Source: Lachnospiraceae bacterium
GTDB lineage: Bacteria > Bacillota > Clostridia > Lachnospirales > Lachnospiraceae
Direction of reading: 5' to 3'
Assembly: GCA_003520105.1 (NCBI GenBank)
Contig: DOVL01000205.1
Coordinates: 1 to 11,319 of the forward strand
DNA: 11,319 nt
Of this stretch, positions 5,889 through 11,319 are shown piece after piece. The translations under genes were made by a program, and so were the position numbers. Positions within the stretch are counted from its first letter, which is position 1. The number at the start of each line of letters is the position of its first letter. Under the pieces are notes generated by a model that ran no database searches, was not told the DNA's origin, and was given only the letters and a program-made list of their open reading frames with translations.

Positions 5889-6638
5889 TTACTCGTAGTC
5901 CACAACATTAACCCATGAAAGTAGGAACTCTCTCTCCTTCTCGTTGCCCTTAACAGACTGAGAAGCTGCAACGATCGGCATCCATTTCTGAACGTACTGC
6001 TTTGCTGTGTTGCTCTTCTTGCAGAAGAGGTCGAGGTACTTCTTGGCTCCTTCGATATCACCGTTCAGCCAGAAAAGCAGGTATGTACGAGCAACGTCTG
6101 CGGATGCATTTCCCTGTGTAGCATGAGACCAGTCGAGGATGTACGGAGTACCGTCTTCAGCAATGATGATGTTTGACGGATTGAAATCTCCGTGGCATAC
6201 CTTGTTATGCTTAGGCATGCCTTCAAGACGTGTGTGAAGATCGTAACGAGTTGTAGCATCAAGCTCTGTAGCGCTGATCTTTCTGTTCATCTTATCCTTA
6301 AGCTTGTTGAGCAGAGGACATGTCTTTGCATGAACTGTAAGCTGCAGATCAACAAACTGTTCAAGATACTCTTCCTTCTTATCCGGATTCTCTTCCATAA
6401 GCTGTGCCAGGGTCTTTCCCTTTATATATTCGAATACTATAGCCCATTTACCGTCGATCATAGTAACCTCGAGAACCTTAGGAATGCTGAGTCCTGTCTC
6501 CTCGATTCTGGCCTGATTAAGAGCCTCATTTAGAATATCGGCCTTTGAATAGTCTTCGTTAAAAACCTTGATACATCTTCCGCCGTCGCGGTAAATAGTC
6601 TTATCTTTTCTTACTGCTATTACTCTGTCCAGTTTCAT
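5889..6638 (-). CDS. APH/choline-kinase-fold phosphotransferase (putative kinase)
   Basis: A soluble 249-residue protein of the aminoglycoside phosphotransferase fold, close in feel to the TIGR02172-like group. Kinase landmarks are K24 in CIKVF (ATP lysine), E38 (helix C), the catalytic loop HGDFNPSN with D151 and N156 (149-156) and the metal-binding D169 in ILDW. All key residues are present, so it should be active. I chose the ATG at 6638 because AGGAGG sits 8 bases upstream; a longer reading to 6770 overlaps adhE and has no such site. The gene follows adhE by 13 bases, with its ribosome site touching the adhE stop. The substrate is unknown. In the equivalent Ruminococcus albus unit a protein Ser/Thr kinase is annotated, so pairing with the downstream phosphatase is plausible. 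Antibiotic resistance is unlikely from context. Confidence 0.85.
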   Translation of the reverse strand: MKLDRVIAVRKDKTIYRDGGRCIKVFNEDYSKADILNEALNQARIEETGLSIPKVLEVTMIDGKWAIVFEYIKGKTLAQLMEENPDKKEEYLEQFVDLQLTVHAKTCPLLNKLKDKMNRKISATELDATTRYDLHTRLEGMPKHNKVCHGDFNPSNIIIAEDGTPYILDWSHATQGNASADVARTYLLFWLNGDIEGAKKYLDLFCKKSNTAKQYVQKWMPIVAASQSVKGNEKEREFLLSWVNVVDYE

Positions 6639-6646
6639 ACCTTCAT

Positions 6647-6652
6647 CCTCCT
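6647..6652 (-). promoter_or_regulatory. Ribosome site of the kinase gene, overlapping adhE stop
   Basis: AGGAGG on the minus strand ends 8 bases before the ATG at 6638, and its first base is the last base of the adhE TAA. It decides the start and implies coupled expression. Confidence 0.8.
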
Positions 6653-9357
6653 TACGCTTTCTTAGTCTTACGGTAAGCATCTTTAACCTTGTCAGTTTTT
6701 GGAGCTTCAGCAATGTCGGCAGCTGTAGGCTTCTTTGTCTCCTCGAAATGCTTGCCGCCGTAGTATGCATTGAGATACATCTGCTTGATCTCAGACATTA
6801 ACGGATAACGCGGATTTGCGCCTGTACACTGATCGTCGAAGGCCTGCTCAACCATGTCATCGAGACGGTCAAGGAAATCCTTCTCATCGATTCCGTAATC
6901 CTTAATAGTATCCTTGATACCAACCTTAGCCTTGAGGTCATTAACAGCCTTGATAAGATTCTCGAGCTTCTCCTCGTCAGTCTTACCGCCAAGGCCGAGT
7001 GCGTCAGCAACCTCAGCATATCTTGCGAGCGTATGAGGATGATCGTACTGTGAAAATGTACCCATCTTCGCAGGTGCTTCTGCAGCGTTGAAACGGAGTA
7101 CCTCTTCGATCATAAGAGCATTTGCAACTCCGTGTGGCAGATGATGGAAAGCACCGAGCTTATGTGCCATTGAATGACATACTCCCAGGAAGGCATTGGC
7201 AAAGGCCATACCGGCCATAGTAGCGGCATTTGCCATCTTCTCGCGTGCTTCGATATCTGTCTGGCCGTACTTATAAGCTCGCGGCAGATACTTAAATATA
7301 TTCTTGAGTGCCTGAATAGCAAGGCCATCGGTGTAGTCCGTTGCAAGCATTGCGGCATAGGCTTCAAGTGCGTGTGTTACGGCGTCGATACCGGATGCCG
7401 CAGTCAGTCCCTTAGGAGCAGACATGTGGAAATCCGTATCGATGATCGCCATGTTAGGAAGTAACTGATAATCAGCAAGCGGATATTTAACACCTGACTT
7501 CTCATCAGTAATAACTGCGAATGGAGTAACCTCCGAACCTGTACCTGCAGATGTCGGAATAGCGATGAAGTATGCCTTCTCGCCCATTTTAGGAAATGTG
7601 TAAATTCTCTTTCTGATATCAATGAATCTCATTGCCATATCCATGAAGTCAGCTTCCGGATGCTCATAGAGAACCCACATGATCTTACCTGCATCCATAG
7701 CAGAACCACCACCGAGTGCGATGATTGTATCAGGCTTAAATGCTCTCATCTGCTCTGCACCGCGGAGTGCACATTCAAGTGTAGGATCCGGAGCAACATC
7801 ATAGAAGCAACTGTATTCGATGCCCATTTCCTCAAGCTTCTCGAATATCGGCTTAGCATAGCCGTTTGTATAAAGGAACTGGTCTGTAACGATGAAGGCA
7901 CGCTTCTTATTCATTACATTTCTCAGCTCATCAAGTGCAACTGGGAGACATCCCTTCTTGATATATACCTTCTCAGGTGCTCTGAACCAAAGCATGTTCT
8001 CTCTCCTTTCGGCAACTGTCTTGATATTGATAAGGTGCTTAACTCCCACATTTTCCGAAACGGAGTTTCCGCCCCATGAGCCGCATCCCAGTGTAAGTGA
8101 CGGAGCAAGTTTGAAGTTGTAAAGGTCTCCGATACCACCCTGTGATGAAGGAGTATTTACGAGGATACGGCAGGTCTTCATACGTGATGTGAACTCTGCA
8201 AGCTTATCCTGTTCTGTAACTTCGTTGAGATATACAGATGATGTATGACCATAACCGCCGTCAGCGATAAGGTGCTCTGCCTTGTCAAGAGCATCAGCGA
8301 AGCTCTCTGCCTTGTACATAGCAAGTACAGGACTCAGCTTCTCGTGAGCGAACTCCTCAGAAAGATCAACGCTTTCAACCTCACCGATGAGGATCTTTGT
8401 TCCTTCAGGAACTGTAACTCCTGAAAGCTCTGCAATCTTAGCTGCAGACTGGCCAACGATCTTTGCGTTGAGCGCTCCATTTATGATAATAGTCTTACGA
8501 ACCTTTTCTGTCTCAGCCGGGTTAAGGAAATAACAACCGCGTGCCGCAAATTCCTCTTTGACTGCATCGTATATAGATTTAAGAACTATAACTGACTGCT
8601 CAGATGCACAGATCATACCGTTATCAAATGTCTTGGAGTGAATGATGGAATTTACTGCAAGAAGGATATCTGCGGTATCATCTATGATCGCCGGTGTGTT
8701 GCCTGCGCCTACGCCTAAGGCAGGCTTTCCACTGGAGTATGCAGCCTTTACCATTCCCGGACCGCCTGTGGCGAGGATGATGTCAGCTTCTTTCATTACA
8801 AAATTGGTCATTTCCAGGCTAGGTACGTCGATCCAGTCAATGATTCCTTCCGGTGCACCTGCAGCAACCGCAGCCTCAAGGACAAGCTTGGCTGCTGCAA
8901 TCGTGCTGTTCTTAGCACGCGGGTGTGGGCTGATTATAATGGCATTACGGGTTTTAAGAGCTATCAGGCATTTGAAGATAGCCGTAGAGGTTGGATTTGT
9001 CGTTGGGATGACCGCTGCGATAACACCGATAGGCTCAGCGATCTTTTTCATACCGTATGCCTTATCTTCTTCTATAACTCCACAGGTCTTGGTATTCTTG
9101 TAAGCATTATAAATGTACTCTGACGCATAGTTGTTCTTGATTACTTTGTCTTCAACAACTCCCATGCCTGTCTCTTCTACTGCCATCTTAGCGAGAGGGA
9201 TACGTGCTTTGTTAGCAGCGGAAGCGGCAGCCAAGAATATCTTATCTACCTGTTCCTGTGTGTAAGTTGCAAAAAGCTTCTGTGCTTTTCTTACACGCGC
9301 AATTGCTTCTTCGAGCTTTTCAACGCTGTCGACAATTTCATACTCCTTTACGTCCAT
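6652..9357 (-). CDS. adhE: Bifunctional acetaldehyde-CoA/alcohol dehydrogenase
   Basis: Converts acetyl-CoA to acetaldehyde and then ethanol, using two NADH; it works in the cytoplasm, typically as spirosomes. The 901-residue length is normal for AdhE. The N-terminal aldehyde dehydrogenase part has catalytic C250 in NGMICASEQ. The linker is near 445-460. The C-terminal iron-dependent alcohol dehydrogenase part has the NAD motif GGGSAMD (549-555) and iron ligands D658, H662, H728 and H742, with the same spacing as in Escherichia coli AdhE. A Lys-rich tail of about 30 residues ends the protein. The start is supported by AGGAGG 6 bases upstream, inside rex. The gene overlaps rex by 20 bases, so the NADH-responsive repressor and the main NADH-consuming fermentation enzyme are made together. 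Confidence 0.97.
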   Translation of the reverse strand: MDVKEYEIVDSVEKLEEAIARVRKAQKLFATYTQEQVDKIFLAAASAANKARIPLAKMAVEETGMGVVEDKVIKNNYASEYIYNAYKNTKTCGVIEEDKAYGMKKIAEPIGVIAAVIPTTNPTSTAIFKCLIALKTRNAIIISPHPRAKNSTIAAAKLVLEAAVAAGAPEGIIDWIDVPSLEMTNFVMKEADIILATGGPGMVKAAYSSGKPALGVGAGNTPAIIDDTADILLAVNSIIHSKTFDNGMICASEQSVIVLKSIYDAVKEEFAARGCYFLNPAETEKVRKTIIINGALNAKIVGQSAAKIAELSGVTVPEGTKILIGEVESVDLSEEFAHEKLSPVLAMYKAESFADALDKAEHLIADGGYGHTSSVYLNEVTEQDKLAEFTSRMKTCRILVNTPSSQGGIGDLYNFKLAPSLTLGCGSWGGNSVSENVGVKHLINIKTVAERRENMLWFRAPEKVYIKKGCLPVALDELRNVMNKKRAFIVTDQFLYTNGYAKPIFEKLEEMGIEYSCFYDVAPDPTLECALRGAEQMRAFKPDTIIALGGGSAMDAGKIMWVLYEHPEADFMDMAMRFIDIRKRIYTFPKMGEKAYFIAIPTSAGTGSEVTPFAVITDEKSGVKYPLADYQLLPNMAIIDTDFHMSAPKGLTAASGIDAVTHALEAYAAMLATDYTDGLAIQALKNIFKYLPRAYKYGQTDIEAREKMANAATMAGMAFANAFLGVCHSMAHKLGAFHHLPHGVANALMIEEVLRFNAAEAPAKMGTFSQYDHPHTLARYAEVADALGLGGKTDEEKLENLIKAVNDLKAKVGIKDTIKDYGIDEKDFLDRLDDMVEQAFDDQCTGANPRYPLMSEIKQMYLNAYYGGKHFEETKKPTAADIAEAPKTDKVKDAYRKTKKA

Positions 9358-9994
9358 TTTTCTCCTCCTGATCCTGATTCTTTAATTGGTTATTTAAATG
9401 TGCTAACGACAATGCCAGATTTTCATTCTGAAGCATTATTCCTTTGGGAACCTCCAGTTTACATGGAGCGAAATTCCATATAGCGGCTATTCCCGCCTGC
9501 ACCATCAGGTCGCATACGACCTGGGCTGAGCCTTCACCTACGGTGATGATCCCGAGCCTTATTGAATGAGCTTTGCAGTAAGCTTCGAAACGGTTCATCG
9601 GAAGTATTTCCGTTTTACCGTTCAGGCTGATCACCTGTTCATTGCAGTCAAATGCGGCCGAAATCATAACTCCGTATTTGCGAAACTCGTCATACTCCAG
9701 CAGCGCTCTTCCGAGCCTTCCGGCTCCAACCAGCACAGCTTCTGTAAGACTTTTAATGCCTAAGGCTTCCTCAAGTTTTTCGATAAGTTCCTGCGTCACA
9801 TAGCCGAGCTTAGGTTTTCCCGCCCCGCTTACGGCAGCAAGATCTTTTCTCACCTGTACTTCCCCAAGACTGAGCTTCTTCGATATCGTCGTTGCCGATA
9901 TATTGGAATACTCATCCGGAGGAAGTTCCCGCAGCATTCCGAGATAAATCGGAAGCCTGCCGAGGGTTGCCTTCGAAACAGATAATCTCTCCAT
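9338..9994 (-). CDS. rex: Redox-sensing transcriptional repressor Rex
   Basis: Rex binds DNA when NADH/NAD+ is low and releases it when NADH rises, controlling fermentation genes. The 218-residue protein has an N-terminal winged helix (about 1-75) with the typical ISKKLSL and QVRKDLA segments. A Rossmann domain follows with GAGRLG (90-95) and the conserved NFAP segment (174-177). The nucleotide motif has Arg93 where many Rex proteins have Asn. I chose the ATG at 9994 because GGAGG lies 7 bases upstream; a start 21 bases further out would place that ribosome site inside the gene. rex overlaps adhE by 20 bases. The upstream region carries palindromes and half-site-like repeats that may allow autoregulation. 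Confidence 0.95.
   Translation of the reverse strand: MERLSVSKATLGRLPIYLGMLRELPPDEYSNISATTISKKLSLGEVQVRKDLAAVSGAGKPKLGYVTQELIEKLEEALGIKSLTEAVLVGAGRLGRALLEYDEFRKYGVMISAAFDCNEQVISLNGKTEILPMNRFEAYCKAHSIRLGIITVGEGSAQVVCDLMVQAGIAAIWNFAPCKLEVPKGIMLQNENLALSLAHLNNQLKNQDQEEKNGRKGV
9363..9369 (-). promoter_or_regulatory. adhE ribosome site inside rex
   Basis: AGGAGGA on the minus strand lies 5 bases before the adhE ATG, within the last codons of rex. This arrangement fits translational coupling. Confidence 0.8.
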
Positions 9995-10001
9995 ACCCCT
10001 G

Positions 10002-10008
10002 CCTCCTT
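10002..10008 (-). promoter_or_regulatory. rex ribosome site
   Basis: AAGGAGG on the minus strand ends 7 bases before the ATG at 9994, which fixes the rex start. Confidence 0.8.
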
Positions 10009-10024
10009 TCCTCATTTCGCTTTC

Positions 10025-10056
10025 ATTGTAAATTCCGGAGGCGTGATTGTAAATTC
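10025..10056 (-). promoter_or_regulatory. Repeated Rex-like half-sites upstream of rex
   Basis: ATTGTAAATTC occurs at 10025-10035 and 10046-10056, exactly 21 bases (two helical turns) apart. Read on the minus strand each contains TTTACAA, which fits the right half of the Rex consensus TTGTNAA-N4-TTNACAA. The left halves match poorly. Possible operator for autoregulation. Confidence 0.4.
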
Positions 10057-10091
10057 TTAAAAATGATAATCGGTATTATCAATATCGATAA
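10054..10091 (-). promoter_or_regulatory. Candidate rex-adhE promoter region
   Basis: Two overlapping -35/-10 pairs can be read on the minus strand, each with 17-base spacing. They are TTATCG (10086-10091) with TATCAT (10063-10068), and TTGATA (10077-10082) with TAAGAA (10054-10059). Each has one good and one weak box, so I cannot choose. Confidence 0.35.
10065..10090. repeat. GATAAT palindrome cluster upstream of rex
   Basis: GATAAT-CGGT-ATTATC (10065-10080) is a perfect inverted repeat. It is followed two bases later by the perfect 8-bp palindrome TATCGATA (10083-10090). Together they overlap the candidate rex promoter and look like an operator. Confidence 0.6.
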
Positions 10092-10128
10092 CCCCTTTAT
10101 CGAGTAGGGAAAATGGAGTGTTGAACGC

Positions 10129-10159
10129 AAAAAAATCCGGCCTCCATAAGAGACCGGAT
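10129..10159 (-). terminator. Intrinsic terminator of the LysR-type gene
   Basis: In minus-strand sense a 10-bp stem ATCCGGTCTC/GAGGCCGGAT (10135-10159, one G-U pair, 5-nt loop) is followed by a run of T residues (10129-10134). It lies about 45 bases after the regulator stop and isolates it from rex-adhE. Confidence 0.88.
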
Positions 10160-10176
10160 AAAAGAGACCGGATAAA
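10149..10176. repeat. 14-bp tandem duplication of the terminator arm
   Basis: AGAGACCGGATAAA occurs twice without a gap (10149-10162, 10163-10176). The first copy is an arm of the terminator stem; the second could pair instead with a longer loop. Confidence 0.75.
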
Positions 10177-10204
10177 AATTTGTCGATATGATCGGACATA
10201 ATAT

Positions 10205-11125
10205 TTAAATGTACTTTCTTCTCGATTCACACAGCTCCGTTATGAACTGCTGATCCAGCTTCGTAAGCTTGTAGCCATCCTTATAAATCAGGACGTCCTT
10301 GTAAATCTTCTTGTTGTCTGCGCACTTCCTAAGGACAAGATTGTAACGTTCAAGCAGCTTCTTCGGTACCGGTGAAACCCACATAAAGGTTTCAGGATTC
10401 ATAGACAGAAGATCGAACTGACTTGCTCTCTCGAAGATGAATATCCTTCGAGCGATATTATCAGGAATCTCCTCCTTCACAACCTTGGAAATCGGCATCG
10501 ATGGAACGTATGGATCCGCATGAGCGATCTCAATATAATCCGTAAGATCCTCGAATGTAATCTCCTCTTTCTTTGCAAGCGGATTCTCTGCACTCATGAT
10601 GAGTGAATACGTAAACTCCGTAACCAGCTCGTACTGGAAGCCCTTCTCCTCAAGCATGGTCTTGAAGTATTTATCATAATTCTCCGCATAACGGATAATA
10701 CCCAGCTTATAATCATGATTCAGCATATTGTGGATCGTACGCTGGGAGTTTGTCTCCTTGTAGAAGACTTCAGTAGGCTCCTTTGTGAGTGACTTTGAGA
10801 ACTCAGCAAATGCCTCAGATATATAACTTGCACGCGGAACAGATATGGAAAACTTCTGCTTCGGAGTTGCGGCAGACTTATAGAACTTCTCAAGATCATC
10901 AATCTGATTCAGAATCCCCTTCGCGAAGCTTATAAACTCTTCACCCTCCGGGGTCAGCTTCATACCGTTCTGAGTTCTCTCAAAAATCGTAATACCGAGG
11001 TCACTCTCCAGTTCCTTTATGGAACGGCTGATATTCGGCGCCGCGATCATAAGTGATTCCGAAGCCTTATTCAGCGAGCCGGCCTTCGCAACCTCCAGCG
11101 CATGCTTCATATGTAGTAAATTCAT
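10205..11125 (-). CDS. LysR-type transcriptional regulator
   Basis: A 306-residue cytoplasmic DNA-binding regulator of ordinary LysR length. The N-terminal winged helix-turn-helix covers about residues 1-60: SLNKASESLMIAAPNISRSI, then LESDLGITIFERT and LTPEGE. A linker helix follows (about 62-85), then a type 2 periplasmic-binding-like effector domain (about 92-300). The effector is not evident from sequence, and no adjacent enzyme gene gives a hint. AGGTGG lies 9 bases before the ATG at 11125. It has its own candidate promoter and a strong terminator, so it is probably a separate unit from rex-adhE. Any link with the fermentation genes is unproven. Confidence 0.9.
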   Translation of the reverse strand: MNLLHMKHALEVAKAGSLNKASESLMIAAPNISRSIKELESDLGITIFERTQNGMKLTPEGEEFISFAKGILNQIDDLEKFYKSAATPKQKFSISVPRASYISEAFAEFSKSLTKEPTEVFYKETNSQRTIHNMLNHDYKLGIIRYAENYDKYFKTMLEEKGFQYELVTEFTYSLIMSAENPLAKKEEITFEDLTDYIEIAHADPYVPSMPISKVVKEEIPDNIARRIFIFERASQFDLLSMNPETFMWVSPVPKKLLERYNLVLRKCADNKKIYKDVLIYKDGYKLTKLDQQFITELCESRRKYI

Positions 11126-11160
11126 AGAGTTTCACCACCTTTATCACTATAGGTATGTTT

Positions 11161-11189
11161 ATTCTACTATTTTGATTCGTCAGGTACAA
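11161..11189 (-). promoter_or_regulatory. Candidate promoter of the LysR-type gene
   Basis: On the minus strand TTGTAC (11184-11189) and TAGAAT (11161-11166, 5 of 6) are 17 bases apart. The start of transcription would be about 30 bases before the ATG. Confidence 0.45.
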
Positions 11190-11210
11190 GGAAAGATTAA
11201 CAATAATCGA

Positions 11211-11240
11211 TTGACATATTTCACAAAAATAATGTATCAC
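11211..11240 (+). promoter_or_regulatory. Possible divergent promoter
   Basis: On the plus strand a perfect TTGACA (11211-11216) is followed after 18 bases by TATCAC (4 of 6). It would read out of the window to the right, as is usual for genes divergent from LysR-type regulators. The target gene is not in view. Confidence 0.3.
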
Positions 11241-11280
11241 TACTACAAGAGTAAGATTAAGAAACTTCCTATGTTTATAA

Positions 11281-11309
11281 TTGAGGGTAGTTTGAGGGTA
11301 GTACTACCC
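11281..11309. repeat. 11-bp tandem repeat and 14-bp palindrome at right edge
   Basis: TTGAGGGTAGT is repeated exactly (11281-11291, 11292-11302). The second copy overlaps a perfect 14-bp palindrome GGGTAGTACTACCC (11296-11309). This gives two direct and one inverted GGGTAGT half-sites, as in an operator. It lies about 155-185 bases upstream of the LysR-type gene. Confidence 0.6.
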
Positions 11310-11319
11310 CCATCTTTAC

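Noticed and set aside
5889..6638. Aminoglycoside resistance gene
   Set aside because: The fold is shared, but the operon position in a fermentation locus and the Ruminococcus albus parallel argue against drug resistance.
5889..6770. Longer 293-residue version of the kinase
   Set aside because: The extra 44 residues are an out-of-frame reading of the adhE tail and lack a ribosome site; the ATG at 6638 has AGGAGG.
9338..10015. Longer 225-residue version of Rex
   Set aside because: The ribosome site would fall inside the gene; the ATG at 9994 gives the usual Rex N-terminus.
11281..11309. Riboswitch or T-box leader
   Set aside because: The segment is short, at the edge, and shows repeats and a palindrome rather than a conserved aptamer.

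Overview
This 11.3 kb window looks like chromosomal DNA of an anaerobic, fermentative Clostridia member, probably a Lachnospiraceae or Ruminococcaceae relative. The reasons are a bifunctional AdhE, a Rex repressor, two different [FeFe] hydrogenases, strong AGGAGG-type ribosome sites and moderate GC. The family assignment is an inference; no rRNA or tRNA is present. Every gene I can support lies on the minus strand, so the transcription order is right to left.

Layout in transcription order. At the right edge (11126-11319) is a regulatory-looking region with a tandem 11-bp repeat and a 14-bp palindrome, followed by a LysR-type regulator (10205-11125) closed by a strong terminator (10129-10159). 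Next comes a long co-directional block: rex (NADH/NAD+ sensor repressor) overlapping adhE (acetyl-CoA to ethanol), then a small APH-fold kinase, a 128-bp gap with an 11-bp inverted repeat around two 21-bp direct repeats, two tandem thioredoxin-like [2Fe-2S] ferredoxins, hydS (PAS-bearing, sensory-type group C-like [FeFe] hydrogenase), a SpoIIE/PP2C-type Ser/Thr phosphatase with an extra C-terminal module, and hydA (monomeric, ferredoxin-linked, probably group B [FeFe] hydrogenase). The left end holds a low-GC 153-aa orphan protein without a clear ribosome site, and 176 bases with no gene.

How it fits together. The set rex, adhE, kinase, phosphatase, hydS and hydA2 matches what has been reported as one transcription unit in Ruminococcus albus 7, where HydS was proposed to sense H2 and control HydA2 and the ethanol branch. 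Here the same parts are present, plus two small thioredoxin-like ferredoxins directly upstream of and coupled to hydS. A reasonable model is that Rex reads NADH, HydS reads H2 or ferredoxin redox state through an altered H-cluster pocket (proton-relay Cys replaced by Ser), and the PAS domain, phosphatase and kinase pass the signal on. The outputs would be the electron sinks AdhE and HydA. The signalling wiring is inference. What looks least described is the phosphatase C-terminal module, the HydS C-terminal helix, the kinase substrate and the repeat-rich intergenic regions.
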